Notes: generated by a model from the sequence alone, not told the origin. 64,000 nucleotides of DNA from Halomonas daqiaonensis (GCF_900109725.1 NZ_FOBC01000008.1:1-64000); one strand, 5' to 3'. Shown: positions 1 to 9,766, counted from the first letter of the stretch. Program-made: numbers and translations.

Positions 1-179
<179 letters not shown>

Positions 180-182
180 GCG

Positions 183-253
183 CCAAGCGGCCAAGCGGCC
201 AAGCGGCCAAGCGGCCAAGCGGCCAAGCGGCCAAGCGGCCAAGCGGCCAAGCG
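183..253. repeat. 8-bp tandem repeat, (CCAAGCGG) x about 8.9
   Basis: The unit CCAAGCGG occurs eight times perfectly and then as seven more bases. The array begins three bases after the PII stop codon and ends about 20 bases before the terminator stem. It has no coding role. Perfect octamer arrays of this kind change length by slipped-strand pairing, so copy number probably varies between strains. Confidence 0.95.
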
Positions 254-274
254 AAGTCTAGGCCCAAGTAGCAA

Positions 275-308
275 GAAACCCCACCAGAGGTTCGCCCGGT
301 GGGGTTTC
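275..308 (+). terminator. Rho-independent-type terminator after the PII gene
   Basis: An 11-bp perfect stem (GAAACCCCACC with GGTGGGGTTTC) encloses a 12-base loop. The A-rich left arm and T-rich right arm make it work in either direction, so it may also stop transcripts of fpr, which ends at 378 on the other strand. Confidence 0.8.
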
Positions 309-377
309 GCGTTTCTGCCTCGCTACCTACCGCCCGTCACCGAACAGCTTGGCGGCTCGACGCTTGAAGCTCGACGC

Positions 378-1154
378 TTACTTTTCGACAAACGCCCGCT
401 CGATGACGTAGTCGCCGGGCTCGCCCATGCGCGGCGAGATGGTGAAGCCGAGCTCGTCGAGCATGACGCTAGTGTCGTCGAGCATCGCCGGGCTGCCGCA
501 GATCATGGCGCGATCCTGCTTGGGATCGATAGCCGGCAGGCCAGTATCCTCGGCCAGCTTGCCGCTGCGAATATGGTCGGTCAGCCGCCCCATGGTGTGG
601 AAGGTCTCGCGCGTCACGGTGGGGTAGTAGATCAGCTTCTCGCTGATCTCCTCACCGAGATACTCGTGGGCAGGCAGGTCCTTCTGGATGAAATCGGCAT
701 AGGCCAGTTCGCTCACGTTGCGCACGCCGTGCACCAACACCACCTTCTCGAAGCGCTCGTAGACTTCCGGGTCCTGAATCAGGCTCATGAAGGGGGCCAG
801 GCCAGTGCCGGTGGAGAGCAAGTAAAGGTTGCGCCCCGGCAGCAGGTCATCGGTGACCAGAGTGCCGGTAGGCTTGCGGCTGACCATGATCTGGTCACCC
901 ACCTTGAGGTGCTGGAGGCGCGAGGTCAGGGGACCATCGGGCACCTTGATGCTGAAGAACTCCAGGTGATCCTCGTAGTTGGGGCTGGCGATGGAGTAGG
1001 CCCGCATCAGCGGCTTGCCGTTCACCTCGAGGCCGATCATCACGAACTGGCCGTTCTTGAAGCGCAGGGTACGCTCGCGGGTGGTCCGGAAACTGAACAG
1101 GGTATCGTTCCAGTGGTGCACACTCAGAACGTCCTCAAGCGCAAACTTGCTCAT
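378..1154 (-). CDS. fpr: Ferredoxin/flavodoxin-NADP(+) reductase
   Basis: 258 residues, the normal length for bacterial subclass-I Fpr. The enzyme moves electrons between NADPH and ferredoxin or flavodoxin through FAD, in the cytoplasm, and is commonly induced by oxidative stress. Visible motifs are the FAD-binding RAYSIASP stretch near residue 51, the NADP-binding LSTGTGLAPF stretch near residue 110, and a C-terminal extension ending YVIERAFVEK as in Pseudomonas Fpr. I chose the start at 1154 because GGGAG lies just upstream; an in-frame extension to 1211 has no such site. It is divergent from a LysR regulator resembling FinR, the known activator of fpr in Pseudomonas. Confidence 0.93.
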   Translation of the reverse strand: MSKFALEDVLSVHHWNDTLFSFRTTRERTLRFKNGQFVMIGLEVNGKPLMRAYSIASPNYEDHLEFFSIKVPDGPLTSRLQHLKVGDQIMVSRKPTGTLVTDDLLPGRNLYLLSTGTGLAPFMSLIQDPEVYERFEKVVLVHGVRNVSELAYADFIQKDLPAHEYLGEEISEKLIYYPTVTRETFHTMGRLTDHIRSGKLAEDTGLPAIDPKQDRAMICGSPAMLDDTSVMLDELGFTISPRMGEPGDYVIERAFVEK

Positions 1155-1298
1155 GCCGACTCCCTCATATTCTATAAACGAATAGATCGGACAACCAATC
1201 TTTGTAGGCAATTCTAAGAGCCGAGGACTTATCTGTTAAATGGATTGTATGGATAACACTTATCTATACTGTGGATATACGACCTCCCGAGGAACCTC
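1155..1298. promoter_or_regulatory. Divergent fpr/finR control region
   Basis: This 144-bp AT-rich spacer separates the two divergent genes. On the plus strand TATACT at 1265-1270 is a good -10 candidate for the regulator gene; no clear -35 accompanies it. LysR regulators usually bind such shared spacers, here presumably to activate fpr, but I did not find one unambiguous T-N11-A operator. Confidence 0.5.
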
Positions 1299-2225
1299 AT
1301 GCGCTATACCCTACGTCAGCTGGAAGTCTTCGTCGCCGTGGCCCAGCATGAGAGCGTCTCCCGGGCGGCTCGCGCGCTGGCGCTCTCGCAGTCGGCGACC
1401 AGCACCGCCCTCGCCGAACTGGAGCGTCAGTTCGACTGTCGGCTGCTCGATCGTATCGGCAAGCGCCTGAAGCTCAACGCCCTGGGCTTCCAGCTGTTGC
1501 CCAAGGCGGTGGCCCTGCTCGATCGTGCCGAGGAGGTGGAGGAGTTGCTGCGCGGCCAGCAGGGCATCGGCACCCTGGACGTCGGCGCCACCCTGACCAT
1601 CGGCAACTACCTGGCGACCCTGCTGATCAGTGACTTCATGCAGCGTCATCCGGGCAGCCGGGTGCGCCTCTCGGTGCGCAACACCCGGTCCATCATCGAC
1701 AGCGTGCGCCAACACGAGCTGGACCTGGGGCTGATCGAGGGACAGTGCGAAGAGGAGGACGTGATCACCCAACCCTGGGTGGAGGACGAGCTGGCGGTGT
1801 TCTGTTCACCCCGCCATCCGCTCGCCACGGGCGGTCCGGTGGAACTGGACCGCCTGCTGCGCGAGGCGTGGATCATGCGCGAACAGGGCTCCGGCACCCG
1901 GCTGACCCTGGAGCAGGCGGCCCGGCATCGCCGCGGACGCTTCAACATCCTGCTGGAGCTGGAGCATACCGAGGGCATCAAGCGGGCGGTGGAATCGGGC
2001 CTCGGCATCGGCTGTGTCTCGAAACTGGCTTTGCGCGACGCCTTCCGGCGTGGCAGCCTGGTGCCCATCGCCACCCCGGAGCTGGACCTGAGCCGCCAGT
2101 TCACCTTCATCTGGCATCGTCACAAGTACCTGGCCACCGGCATGCGCGAATTTCTCAAGCTGTGTCGGCAGATGACCGATGGCATCCGTCGCAGCGACCA
2201 GATCGACCTGCCCCAGGTGCCCTGA
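1299..2225 (+). CDS. finR: LysR-type transcriptional regulator, FinR-like
   Basis: 308 residues with a normal LysR architecture. The winged helix-turn-helix occupies about residues 3-62 (AARALALSQSATSTALAELE is the recognition part) and the co-inducer domain about 90-295. It sits head to head with fpr, the arrangement of finR/fpr in Pseudomonas, where FinR activates fpr under superoxide or iron-related stress. The symbol rests on this synteny and general similarity, so LysR membership is certain and the FinR identity is probable. The ATG at 1299 has GAGG a few bases upstream. A strong GC hairpin follows the stop. Confidence 0.8.
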   Translation: MRYTLRQLEVFVAVAQHESVSRAARALALSQSATSTALAELERQFDCRLLDRIGKRLKLNALGFQLLPKAVALLDRAEEVEELLRGQQGIGTLDVGATLTIGNYLATLLISDFMQRHPGSRVRLSVRNTRSIIDSVRQHELDLGLIEGQCEEEDVITQPWVEDELAVFCSPRHPLATGGPVELDRLLREAWIMREQGSGTRLTLEQAARHRRGRFNILLELEHTEGIKRAVESGLGIGCVSKLALRDAFRRGSLVPIATPELDLSRQFTFIWHRHKYLATGMREFLKLCRQMTDGIRRSDQIDLPQVP

Positions 2226-2230
2226 CGCAG

Positions 2231-2259
2231 CGCGGCCCGGCGCGAAGAGCCGGGCCGCG
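2231..2259. terminator. GC-rich hairpin between convergent genes
   Basis: An 11-bp perfect stem CGCGGCCCGGC / GCCGGGCCGCG with a 7-base loop starts five bases after the finR stop. There is no T-tract on either side, so it is a terminator-like structure that may work for both converging transcripts. Confidence 0.55.
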
Positions 2260-2283
2260 GAGAGGGCGTCAATGGGCGAGTGG

Positions 2284-2712
2284 CTAGCGAAGGTCGCTGA
2301 CGGCCTCCTGGATATCGGCGAGGGACGCCTTGGTGAGATCCTTGGCCAGAGTGTGGATCACCAGCTTGGCGGTAGGACCATCGACCTTGTCCCGCAGTTG
2401 GCCGAGGAAGCGTGGCGGCGCGACCAGGATCAGCTTCTCCATGGTGTTGTCGACCCGGGCGCGATAGAGCCGCTCGGCGACCTCGCGAGCGAAGATCTCC
2501 TCGTGGTGCTGGGTCGCCACGTTCTCGCCGCCGGCGCTGCGCGAGGACGTCGCGGTCGACTCGTGGACATCGCCGCCGCGATCCGTCACCAAGTCTCCCT
2601 CGTGCATTCGACCCTCGGCATGGACAAGGCTGTCCTTCTCGCTGATCTTGAGTCCCTCGCGGGTGAACAGTCGAGCCCGTGCCGCATCAGCCACCACGAT
2701 ATAGGTTGTCAT
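2284..2712 (-). CDS. Host-attachment-family protein (PF10116-like)
   Basis: 142 residues starting MTTYIVVADAARARLF and containing the family features: a basic strand around residues 10-20, a central low-complexity stretch rich in D, E, S and H (residues 45-65), and a C-terminal half with LILVAPPRFLGQLR. The family is named after an Agrobacterium gene needed for attachment to host cells, but its biochemical role is unknown, and it is common in free-living proteobacteria. GGAG before the ATG at 2712 supports this start over an extension to 2811. It appears to be monocistronic. The function here should be treated as unknown. Confidence 0.75.
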   Translation of the reverse strand: MTTYIVVADAARARLFTREGLKISEKDSLVHAEGRMHEGDLVTDRGGDVHESTATSSRSAGGENVATQHHEEIFAREVAERLYRARVDNTMEKLILVAPPRFLGQLRDKVDGPTAKLVIHTLAKDLTKASLADIQEAVSDLR

Positions 2713-2877
2713 AGCCGCTCCTTGATACAGGTGAATTGACGGAAGTCCGCCTTTCGAGACAACCACTTCCGCCTCTCGTTCCACATTGGCAACCCCGCTC
2801 CCGTTGGTCAACCTGGCGATACGCGAAGACTGCCGAGCGACAGGATCTGGGGTTAAGTGTGTCTGCCTACTGCTTCC

Positions 2878-3270
2878 TCAGCGACGCCGCACGGCCGACA
2901 GAAACTCACGCAGGCCGACCAGCAGCAGCACGGCCGCACCGGCCCCGAGGCCATTGGCCAGCATATCGGCCCAGTCGCCGCCGCTGCGGCCGGGAACAAG
3001 GAGCTGGGCAAACTCGATGGCGATGCCCAGCAGCAGCGCAGCCAGGAAAGCCAGCGGCAGGCGGACGCCGGAGAGCCCGACCAGGCCCGCCAGGCCGGCA
3101 TAGCCAATGAAGTGGCTGGCCTTGTCCCAGGGCAGCGTCTCGGGCAGCTCGCTGCTGGGCGTCAGGCTGCCCCAGGCGATCACCAGGGCCGCCAGGCAGG
3201 CCAGTACCACCCAGCGGCGGCACCACTGTCGGTCCTCCCCTGCGGCCAGCCGGGCCAACCAGTCAGCCAT
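2878..3270 (-). CDS. VanZ-like family membrane protein
   Basis: 130 residues with about four membrane segments. The VanZ-type signatures are visible: [15 protein letters not shown] near residue 49 and [25 protein letters not shown] near residues 84-108. VanZ of enterococci gives low-level teicoplanin resistance, but most homologues in Gram-negatives have no assigned role. The ATG overlaps the 3' end of hemE by 8 bp, so the two are probably co-transcribed and translationally coupled. No resistance function should be inferred. Confidence 0.75.
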   Translation of the reverse strand: MADWLARLAAGEDRQWCRRWVVLACLAALVIAWGSLTPSSELPETLPWDKASHFIGYAGLAGLVGLSGVRLPLAFLAALLLGIAIEFAQLLVPGRSGGDWADMLANGLGAGAAVLLLVGLREFLSAVRRR

Positions 3271-4339
3271 GCGCGATGTTGCGATGATAGGCGGGGCTCA
3301 GGTCATGCAAGGCGTCCATGAAGGCCGTGACATTGTCTGGGTCGGTGAACTGGTTGATGCCGTGCCCCAGGTTGAAGACATGGCCGGGCCCGTGGCCGAA
3401 GCTGTCGAGGATGCGCGCCACCTCGGCGCGGATCGCCGAGGGGCGGGCAAACAGGACGTTGGGGTCGAGGTTGCCCTGCAGGGCGACGCGATGGCCGACC
3501 CGGGCCCGGGCATCAGAGAGCTCGGTAGACCAGTCCAGGCCGACGGCATCGGAGCCGGCCGCCGCGATGTCCTCGAGCCATTGGCCGCCATTCTTGGTGA
3601 ACAGGATCACCGGCACTCGACGCCCTTCGTGCTCACGGATCAGGCCGGCGACGATCTGCTCCATGTAGCGCAACGAGAACTCCAGATAGGCTGGCGTGGA
3701 GAGCGCACCGCCCCAGGTGTCGAAGATCTGTACCGCCTGAGCGCCGGCACGGATCTGGGCATTGAGGTAGTCGGTGACCGCATGGGCCAGAGTATCGAGC
3801 AGCCGGTGCATGGTATCCGGCGCATCGTAGAGCATCGTCTTGACGTGGCGGAAATCCTTGCTGGAAGCGCCCTCCACCATGTAGGTGGCAAGCGTCCAGG
3901 GGCTGCCGGAGAATCCGATCAGCGGCATCCGGCCGTTCAGCTCACGGCGGATTGTCGAGACCGCCCGCATCACGTAGTCCAGGTCGCGCTCGGCATCCGG
4001 GGCCTGCAGGGCATCCACTTCGGCCGAGGTGCGCACCGGGTTGCGAAATTTCGGGCCTTCGCCGGTCTCGAAGTAGAGACCCAGCCCCATGGCATCGGGG
4101 ATAGTCAGGATGTCCGAAAAGAGGATGGCCGCATCCAGGGGATAGCGCTCCAGCGGCTGCAGGGTGACCTCGCAGGCCAGTTCCTGGTTGCGGCACAGGT
4201 CCATGAAGCTGCCGGCATGGCCGCGCACCTCGCGATACTCCGGCAGGTATCGGCCGGCCTGGCGCATCATCCACACCGGGGTGCGGTCGACGGGTTGACG
4301 CGCAAGGGCGCGCAGAAAGCGGTCGTTCTTGAGTTCCAT
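3263..4339 (-). CDS. hemE: Uroporphyrinogen decarboxylase
   Basis: 358 residues, the usual length. HemE removes four acetate carboxyls from uroporphyrinogen III to give coproporphyrinogen III in haem synthesis. Family motifs are the N-terminal [16 protein letters not shown], the [14 protein letters not shown] segment with the catalytic aspartate, and [16 protein letters not shown] in the middle. I chose the ATG at 4339, whose product begins [12 protein letters not shown] like other HemE proteins; the open frame continues upstream but that part overlaps ribA. ATTGTA at 4372-4377 is a possible minus-strand -10 (TACAAT). Confidence 0.95.
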   Translation of the reverse strand: MELKNDRFLRALARQPVDRTPVWMMRQAGRYLPEYREVRGHAGSFMDLCRNQELACEVTLQPLERYPLDAAILFSDILTIPDAMGLGLYFETGEGPKFRNPVRTSAEVDALQAPDAERDLDYVMRAVSTIRRELNGRMPLIGFSGSPWTLATYMVEGASSKDFRHVKTMLYDAPDTMHRLLDTLAHAVTDYLNAQIRAGAQAVQIFDTWGGALSTPAYLEFSLRYMEQIVAGLIREHEGRRVPVILFTKNGGQWLEDIAAAGSDAVGLDWSTELSDARARVGHRVALQGNLDPNVLFARPSAIRAEVARILDSFGHGPGHVFNLGHGINQFTDPDNVTAFMDALHDLSPAYHRNIAHG

Positions 4340-4493
4340 GCAGGCGCTCGTCCACGGAAAATGTCGGCGCCATTGTACCCCATCGAAGGCCCCGGCGATG
4401 AGCCCCCTGACACAACGGTGAGCCGGCTCGGCCTTCCTGATAGAATAGCCCTCCACCCGTCGGCAACGCCGTGGTCTTCCACCGAGGTACAAT

Positions 4494-5129
4494 GTGACGA
4501 TTCGATTCATCGCCGCCTCCCGGCTGCCCACTCCCTGGGCCACCTTCACCATGCATGGTTTCGAGGATGATGCTACCGGCAAGGATCACATCGCCCTGAC
4601 CCTGGGCGATGTGGCCGATGGCGAAGCGGTGCTGGGACGGGTCCACTCCGAGTGCCTGACCGGCGATGCCCTCTTCTCCATGCGCTGCGACTGCGGCTTC
4701 CAACTGCAGGAAGCGCTCAAGCGGATCGCCGAAGAAGGACGGGGAGTGCTGTTCTATCTGCGTCAGGAAGGCCGTGGCATCGGGCTGCTCAACAAGATCC
4801 GCGCCTACCATCTCCAGGATGCCGGCGCCGACACCGTCGAGGCCAACGAGCAGTTGGGCTTCGCCGCCGACCTGCGCCGCTACGACCTCTGCGTGCCGAT
4901 GCTCGACCATCTGGGGATCAAGGGGCTACGACTGATGACCAATAACCCCCGCAAGGTCGACGCCCTGACCCAGGCCGGCGTGGTGGTGATGGAACGCGTC
5001 CCGCTGACCACCGGTCTAAACCCGCATAACGAGCAATATTTGACCACCAAGGCCGGCAAGCTGGGCCACATGATGGCGCTGGGCGACTTCACTCAGGCCA
5101 GCGACGTGGATATCGAACGCAAGCCCTGA
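4494..5129 (+). CDS. ribA: GTP cyclohydrolase II
   Basis: 211 residues, stand-alone RibA without a RibB domain. It converts GTP to 2,5-diamino-6-ribosylamino-4(3H)-pyrimidinone phosphate, formate and pyrophosphate, the first step of riboflavin synthesis. The zinc cysteines fall at C54, C65 and C67, in the same spacing as the E. coli enzyme, and the RQEGRGIGL motif lies at 90-98. The start is a GTG at 4494 with GAGGT upstream; an ATG two bases earlier is out of frame. No FMN riboswitch-like structure is evident. A TAGAAT hexamer at 4441-4446 preceded by TGA may be an extended -10. Confidence 0.95.
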   Translation: MTIRFIAASRLPTPWATFTMHGFEDDATGKDHIALTLGDVADGEAVLGRVHSECLTGDALFSMRCDCGFQLQEALKRIAEEGRGVLFYLRQEGRGIGLLNKIRAYHLQDAGADTVEANEQLGFAADLRRYDLCVPMLDHLGIKGLRLMTNNPRKVDALTQAGVVVMERVPLTTGLNPHNEQYLTTKAGKLGHMMALGDFTQASDVDIERKP

Positions 5130-5175
5130 GCCACCGGGTCCGGGCATCGGGCTGGCTCCTCGGCAGGAGACCCCC

Positions 5176-5847
5176 ATGACGCACACCACCCCCGATGTCG
5201 AGACGCCCTTCAGTGGCCTCGAGGAGTTGTTGCACAGCGTCAGCCACGGCATCGGTGCGGCGCTCAGTCTCGTCGGGATTGTGGTGCTGCTGGTGTTGGC
5301 CAGCCTGGCCAGCCGGGTCGACCCCTGGAAGCTTGTGGGCATCGGCTTGTATGGCGTCAGCCTGGTGCTGCTCTACACCGCTTCCACCCTCTACCACGGG
5401 ATTCGTCACCCACGCCTCAAGGGCAGGTTGCAGTTGCTCGACCACTGCGCGATCTACCTGCTGATCGCCGGCACCTACACGCCCTTCCTGCTAGTCAACC
5501 TGCGCGGTCCGACGGGCTGGACGCTGTTCGCCACCGTCTGGTCCCTGGCGCTGGCCGGCATCGCCTTCAAGCTTGCCTGGCCCCACCGCTTCACCCCGCT
5601 GCGTATCGCCATCTATCTGCTGATGGGCTGGCTGGTCGTCTTCGCCGGCGACGAACTGGTAGCCCGCCTGTCCGGTACCGGTCTCGCCCTGCTGATCGCC
5701 GGCGGCATCACCTACACCCTGGGCGTGGTCTTCTATGCCATCAGCGCCATCCCCTACAACCACGCGATCTGGCACCTGTTCGTCATGGGCGGCAGCACCT
5801 TCCACTACTTCGCGGTCTACACCGCTGTACTGCCTTTCGCGGTCTGA
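5176..5847 (+). CDS. Hemolysin III / TrhA family membrane protein
   Basis: 223 residues with about seven membrane helices and the PAQR-type polar motifs: SVSHGIGAALS near residue 20, ASTLYHG near 69, DHCAIYLLIAGTYTPF near 88, and the C-terminal HAIWHLFVMGGSTFHYFAVY. The three conserved histidine sites expected for metal binding are present. E. coli YqfA/TrhA affects membrane energetics and the hemolysin label is historical. It starts 46 bp after ribA with AGGAG before the ATG. Role here unproven. Confidence 0.85.
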   Translation: MTHTTPDVETPFSGLEELLHSVSHGIGAALSLVGIVVLLVLASLASRVDPWKLVGIGLYGVSLVLLYTASTLYHGIRHPRLKGRLQLLDHCAIYLLIAGTYTPFLLVNLRGPTGWTLFATVWSLALAGIAFKLAWPHRFTPLRIAIYLLMGWLVVFAGDELVARLSGTGLALLIAGGITYTLGVVFYAISAIPYNHAIWHLFVMGGSTFHYFAVYTAVLPFAV

Positions 5848-5853
5848 CGATCG

Positions 5854-6612
5854 TCAGGCATCGCGGGCCTTGCGGATTCGCTCGTAGGCGCTGCCGATCT
5901 CGCTGGTGCGCTCCTTGGCGACCTCGCGCATGCTCTCGGGCAGGCCCTTGGAGGCGAGCTTGTCGGGATGATTCTCGCTCATCAGGCGGCGGTAGGCCTT
6001 CTTGATCTCGGCGTCGCTGGCGTCCTGATCGACGCCCAGCACCCGGTAAGCATCCTCCAGCGATGGGCCCTGCTCGTCTGCTCCTCGGGGCCCGCCACGC
6101 AGCATGGCCTCGATCTGGGCAATCTCGGCCTCGGAGCAGCCGAGGCCCCGCACCACCCGCATCAGCATCTCGTGCTCGGCAGGATGCAGCTCGCCATCGG
6201 CGGCGACTGCGGCCAGCTGTACCTGCAGGAAGACCTGGCGCAGAGCGGGCTGATGTGCCGCAATGTGACGAACCTTGGCCAGCTCTGCGTCCAGGTCGAA
6301 GTCGGGAGCCTTGCCGCGGGTAAAATCCGCACGGGCCTGGGCACGCTGGGCCTCGCTGAGCCGTAACCGATCCCACAGCTGTCGAGAGGCTTCCAGCTCG
6401 TCCTCAGAGACCTGGCCATCGGCCTTGCACAGACAACCCATGACGGCAAAGGTCGACTCCAGGAACTGGGACTGGATGCCGACCAGCTTCTTCACCAGAC
6501 GATTCCGCAGGCGCCTACCCAGCCAATAGCCCAAGGCGCCGCCCACCAGCAGGCCGATGGGGCCGCCGATGGCCAGCCCCAGCAGGGCACCGATAATAAT
6601 CAGGAACAGCAT
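5854..6612 (-). CDS. djlA: Membrane-anchored J-domain co-chaperone DjlA
   Basis: 252 residues. A glycine-rich membrane segment (about 2-30) is followed by a TerB-like helical domain (about 45-170) and a C-terminal J domain with HPD at 215-217. DjlA stimulates DnaK at the inner membrane. The ATG at 6612 gives a product starting with the membrane helix typical of the family; the open frame upstream runs into dxs. It lies 28 bp downstream of dxs on the same strand, so it is likely the last gene of the xseB-ispA-dxs run. Confidence 0.9.
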   Translation of the reverse strand: MLFLIIIGALLGLAIGGPIGLLVGGALGYWLGRRLRNRLVKKLVGIQSQFLESTFAVMGCLCKADGQVSEDELEASRQLWDRLRLSEAQRAQARADFTRGKAPDFDLDAELAKVRHIAAHQPALRQVFLQVQLAAVAADGELHPAEHEMLMRVVRGLGCSEAEIAQIEAMLRGGPRGADEQGPSLEDAYRVLGVDQDASDAEIKKAYRRLMSENHPDKLASKGLPESMREVAKERTSEIGSAYERIRKARDA

Positions 6613-6640
6613 CGCAACCTCATGACGGTAACGTGAAAAC

Positions 6641-8551
6641 TCAGGGCAGCCGGGCACGGATCGAGGCCTCGATGCCGTCCGCATCCAGGCCACACTCGGC
6701 GATCAGTTCGGCGGGCTTGCCGTGCTCGACGAAGGCATCGGGCAGCCCGAGGTTGAGCACTTCCACCTGCACCCCCTCGGCCATCAGCAGCTCATTGACG
6801 GCGCTGCCGGCACCTCCGGCAACCACATTCTCCTCCAGGGTCACCAGCAGGTCGTGCTCGTCGGCCGCGGCCAGCACGGCGTCAAGGTCCAGCGGCTTGA
6901 TCGAGCGCATGTTGAGGTGACTGGCGTCGAGGCGCTCGGCCACTTCCGCCGCCGGGCCGTTGAGGCTGCCGAAGGCCAGCAGGGCGATTCGCGTCGTGTC
7001 CCCACTACCACGACGCCGCCATTCGGCCCGACCGATCTCGATCGGCTCGAGGTGCTCGGGCGTCGCGACCCCGGGACCGGTCCCTCTCGGGTAGCGCACC
7101 GCAGCGGGGCCGGGATGGTGATAGGCGGCACTGAGCATCGCACGGCATTCGGCCTCGTCGGCGGGGGCAAGCACCACCAGCCCCGGCACGCAGCGCAGGT
7201 AGGAGAGATCCAGGCTGCCGTGGTGGGTGGGGCCATCCTCGCCCACCAGGCCAGCGCGGTCGATGGCGAAAGTCACGTCAAGCCCCTGCACCGCCACATC
7301 GTGGATCAGCTGGTCATAGCCGCGCTGCAGGAAGGTCGAGTAGATCGCCACCACCGGCTTCATGGCCTCGCAGGCAAGGCCCGCGGCCAGAGTCAGGGCA
7401 TGCTGCTCGGCGATGGCCACGTCGAAGTAGCGTTCGGGGTACTCCTTCGAGAAGCGCACCAGGTCGGAGCCCTCGCGCATCGCGGGGGTGATGCCGACGA
7501 GCCGTTCATCCACCGCCGCCATGTCGCACAGCCAGTTGCCGAAGACGCGGCAGTACTTCTGCTTGCTGCTGGCTTGCACGCTGGCCGGCTTGAGCGGCGG
7601 TGGCGTCTCTCCGTTCTTTTCCAGCTTGGTGATGGCATGGTAGCCGATGGGATCGGCCTCGGCGGGCAGGAAGCCCTTGCCCTTGCAGGTCTTCACATGG
7701 AGGAACTGGGGTCCCTCCAGGTCACGCATGCTGTGCAAGGTCTCTACCAGCAACGGCAGGTCGTGACCGTCGATGGGGCCGATGTAGTTAAAGCCCATTT
7801 CCTCGAACAGCGTGGCAGGGCTGATCATGCCCTTCATGTGCTCCTCGGTGCGCCGTGCCAGTTCCAGGGCGCCGGGAAGGTGCGAGAGCACCTTCTTGCC
7901 ACTCTCGCGCATGTTGAGGTAGGGCTTGCTGATCAGGATGCGCGCCAGGTAGCTGGCCATGCCGCCGACGTTCTCGGAGATCGACATCTCGTTGTCGTTG
8001 AGCACCACCAGCAGGTTGGCGTCCACATGGCCGGCATGCGCCAGGGCCTCGAAGGCCATCCCGGCGGTGAGCGCACCATCGCCGATCACCGCACAGACCC
8101 GGCGCTTCTCGCCACGGGTGCGGGCGGCCAGGGCCATGCCCAGGGCCGCCGAGATCGAAGTGCTCGAATGGCCCACGCCGAAGGTGTCGTACTCCGATTC
8201 GGTGCGCCGCGGGAAGGCGGCAAGGCCACCATATTGGCGGATGCCGGTCATCGCCTCACGACGTCCGGTGAGGATCTTGTGTGGATAGGCCTGGTGGCCC
8301 ACGTCCCATACCAAGCGGTCATGGGGGGTCTCCAGTGCCTGATGCAGGGCCACGGTGAGCTCCACCACGCCCAGGCCGGCGCCGAAATGGCCGCCGGAGA
8401 CGCCCACGCTATAGAGCAGGTAAGCGCGCAGCTCGTCGGCCACCTGGGCCAGCTGGCCGGTGTTCATGGCGTGCAGCGCCGCCGGTATCTCCAGGGTATC
8501 GAGCAGCGGCGTGGCCGGACGCTCGACGGGGATGTCATCGAACAGCTTCAT
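6641..8551 (-). CDS. dxs: 1-deoxy-D-xylulose-5-phosphate synthase
   Basis: 636 residues, full length. Dxs condenses pyruvate and glyceraldehyde 3-phosphate with thiamine diphosphate, the entry step of the MEP isoprenoid pathway. Visible motifs: [16 protein letters not shown] near residue 78, the TPP/Mg motif GDGALTAGM to NDNEMSIS near 150-185, and the transketolase central domain with [16 protein letters not shown]. It follows ispA by 15 bp, giving the widespread xseB-ispA-dxs operon, so isoprenoid precursor supply and prenyl chain elongation are co-expressed. Confidence 0.97.
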   Translation of the reverse strand: MKLFDDIPVERPATPLLDTLEIPAALHAMNTGQLAQVADELRAYLLYSVGVSGGHFGAGLGVVELTVALHQALETPHDRLVWDVGHQAYPHKILTGRREAMTGIRQYGGLAAFPRRTESEYDTFGVGHSSTSISAALGMALAARTRGEKRRVCAVIGDGALTAGMAFEALAHAGHVDANLLVVLNDNEMSISENVGGMASYLARILISKPYLNMRESGKKVLSHLPGALELARRTEEHMKGMISPATLFEEMGFNYIGPIDGHDLPLLVETLHSMRDLEGPQFLHVKTCKGKGFLPAEADPIGYHAITKLEKNGETPPPLKPASVQASSKQKYCRVFGNWLCDMAAVDERLVGITPAMREGSDLVRFSKEYPERYFDVAIAEQHALTLAAGLACEAMKPVVAIYSTFLQRGYDQLIHDVAVQGLDVTFAIDRAGLVGEDGPTHHGSLDLSYLRCVPGLVVLAPADEAECRAMLSAAYHHPGPAAVRYPRGTGPGVATPEHLEPIEIGRAEWRRRGSGDTTRIALLAFGSLNGPAAEVAERLDASHLNMRSIKPLDLDAVLAAADEHDLLVTLEENVVAGGAGSAVNELLMAEGVQVEVLNLGLPDAFVEHGKPAELIAECGLDADGIEASIRARLP

Positions 8552-8566
8552 GTGGGCCCTGTAATG

Positions 8567-9454
8567 TCAATGGTCACGCTCGATCATGTAGCGAGCCAGG
8601 TCGGCCAGGGGAGTGGCGGCCTCGCCCAGCGGCGTCAGGGCCGCCACCGCCATCTCGACCAGTTCATCGGCCCGCCGGCGAGCGCCCTCGAGCCCCAGCA
8701 GACTCGGATAGGTGGGCTTGGATCGGGCGGCATCGGCTCCGGAGGTCTTGCCCAGCGTAACGGTGTCACCGGTCACGTCGAGCACATCGTCGTGGATCTG
8801 GAAGGCCAGCCCGATGGCATCGGCATAAGCATCCAGGGCGTCCAGGCGCGGGTCGGCCTCATCGACGGCGACCAATCCGCCGAGATGCACCGCGGCACGG
8901 ATCAGCGCACCGGTCTTGTGGCCGTGCATCGCCGCCAGCGCCGCGGCATCCGGGTGCCCCCCCACCGCGGCAAGATCCAGGCTCTGACCGGCCACCATGC
9001 CGTCGCGCCCGGCGGCCCCGGCTAGGCTGGCCACCAGCGCCGGCAACCGGGAGTGTGCAGCCCGCGCCAGTACCTCGAAGGCCAGAACCTGAAGGGCATC
9101 ACCGGCGAGTATCGCGGTGGCCTCGTCGTAGGCACGGTGCACCGTGGGCTGGCCACGCCGCAGGTCATCGTCGTCCATGGCCGGCAGGTCGTCGTGGACC
9201 AGCGAATAGGCGTGGACCAGTTCCAACGCCATGGCCGGGGCATCCAGATCGTCGTCCGCGGCGCCCAGGGCACGGCCGGCCGCATAGACCAGCAACGGCC
9301 TCAGTCGCTTGCCGCCCACCAGCAAGCCGTGGCGCATGGCTGCCTCGAGACGCGGAGAAGGAGCCGAACGCGCCGTGAAGAGCGCTTCGAGACCGGCATC
9401 GATCCGGGCACGATCCGCGGCCAGGCGGCCGGCCAGGGGATCAGCGCTCACCAT
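8567..9454 (-). CDS. ispA: (2E,6E)-Farnesyl diphosphate synthase
   Basis: 295 residues. It joins DMAPP/GPP with IPP to make farnesyl diphosphate. The first aspartate-rich motif DDLPAMDDDD spans 88-97 and the second, DDVLD, 222-226; GGKRLRP near 47 binds pyrophosphate. GGAGGA just before the ATG at 9454 fixes the start, which overlaps the end of xseB by 14 bp and indicates translational coupling. Confidence 0.95.
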   Translation of the reverse strand: MVSADPLAGRLAADRARIDAGLEALFTARSAPSPRLEAAMRHGLLVGGKRLRPLLVYAAGRALGAADDDLDAPAMALELVHAYSLVHDDLPAMDDDDLRRGQPTVHRAYDEATAILAGDALQVLAFEVLARAAHSRLPALVASLAGAAGRDGMVAGQSLDLAAVGGHPDAAALAAMHGHKTGALIRAAVHLGGLVAVDEADPRLDALDAYADAIGLAFQIHDDVLDVTGDTVTLGKTSGADAARSKPTYPSLLGLEGARRRADELVEMAVAALTPLGEAATPLADLARYMIERDH

Positions 9455-9725
9455 CGTCCTCCGCAGAAGGACCGTCGAAGGGTTGCAGATCAACGCCGCC
9501 GGCCTCGCCCTCGGTCAAGGTGCGCACCCTCAGTTCTGCCTCGTCGAGCCGACGCTGGGCGTCACGGGTCAGGCGAACACCCTGTTCGAAGGCGGCCAGC
9601 GATCCCTCCAGCGACAGCTCGCCGGACTCCAGTCGCTCGACGAGCTCTTCGAGTCGCTCGACGGTGGCGGCGAAGTCGGCCGGTGCCGGCTCATCGCCGC
9701 TGCCTTGGCTTTGCTGTTCCGCCAT
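9441..9725 (-). CDS. xseB: Exodeoxyribonuclease VII small subunit
   Basis: 94 residues, slightly longer than the usual 70-85 because of acidic tails at both ends. The core FAATVERLEELVERLESGELSLEGSLAAFEQGVRL is diagnostic. XseB coats the XseA large subunit, which degrades single-stranded DNA. I chose the ATG at 9725 (GAGAGAGG upstream), because the minus-strand -10 at 9761-9766 would put the transcript start near 9754, too close to the alternative ATG at 9752. First gene of the ispA-dxs run. Confidence 0.9.
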   Translation of the reverse strand: MAEQQSQGSGDEPAPADFAATVERLEELVERLESGELSLEGSLAAFEQGVRLTRDAQRRLDEAELRVRTLTEGEAGGVDLQPFDGPSAEDDGER

Positions 9726-9760
9726 CGCCTCTCTCGCTGGTGGCCTGATCATGGGCGGAC

Positions 9761-9766
9761 AGTATA
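9761..9766 (-). promoter_or_regulatory. Candidate -10 element for xseB-ispA-dxs
   Basis: Read on the minus strand the bases are TATACT, preceded by TG. It lies about 30 bases before the xseB start codon. No convincing -35 hexamer is found at the standard distance. Confidence 0.4.

Noticed and set aside
2878-3270. VanZ-like gene as a glycopeptide resistance determinant
   Set aside because: No vanA/B-type ligase, vanX or vanRS genes are near, and VanZ-like proteins are widespread in Gram-negatives that are naturally insensitive.
3107-4570. 487-codon plus-strand frame opposite hemE
   Set aside because: Shadow of hemE and of the VanZ-like gene; it shows no recognisable family.
6722-9025. A 767-codon plus-strand open frame
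   Set aside because: It is entirely antisense to dxs and ispA, which have full motifs. GC-rich genes often leave the antisense frame open, and its translation is of low complexity with no domain.
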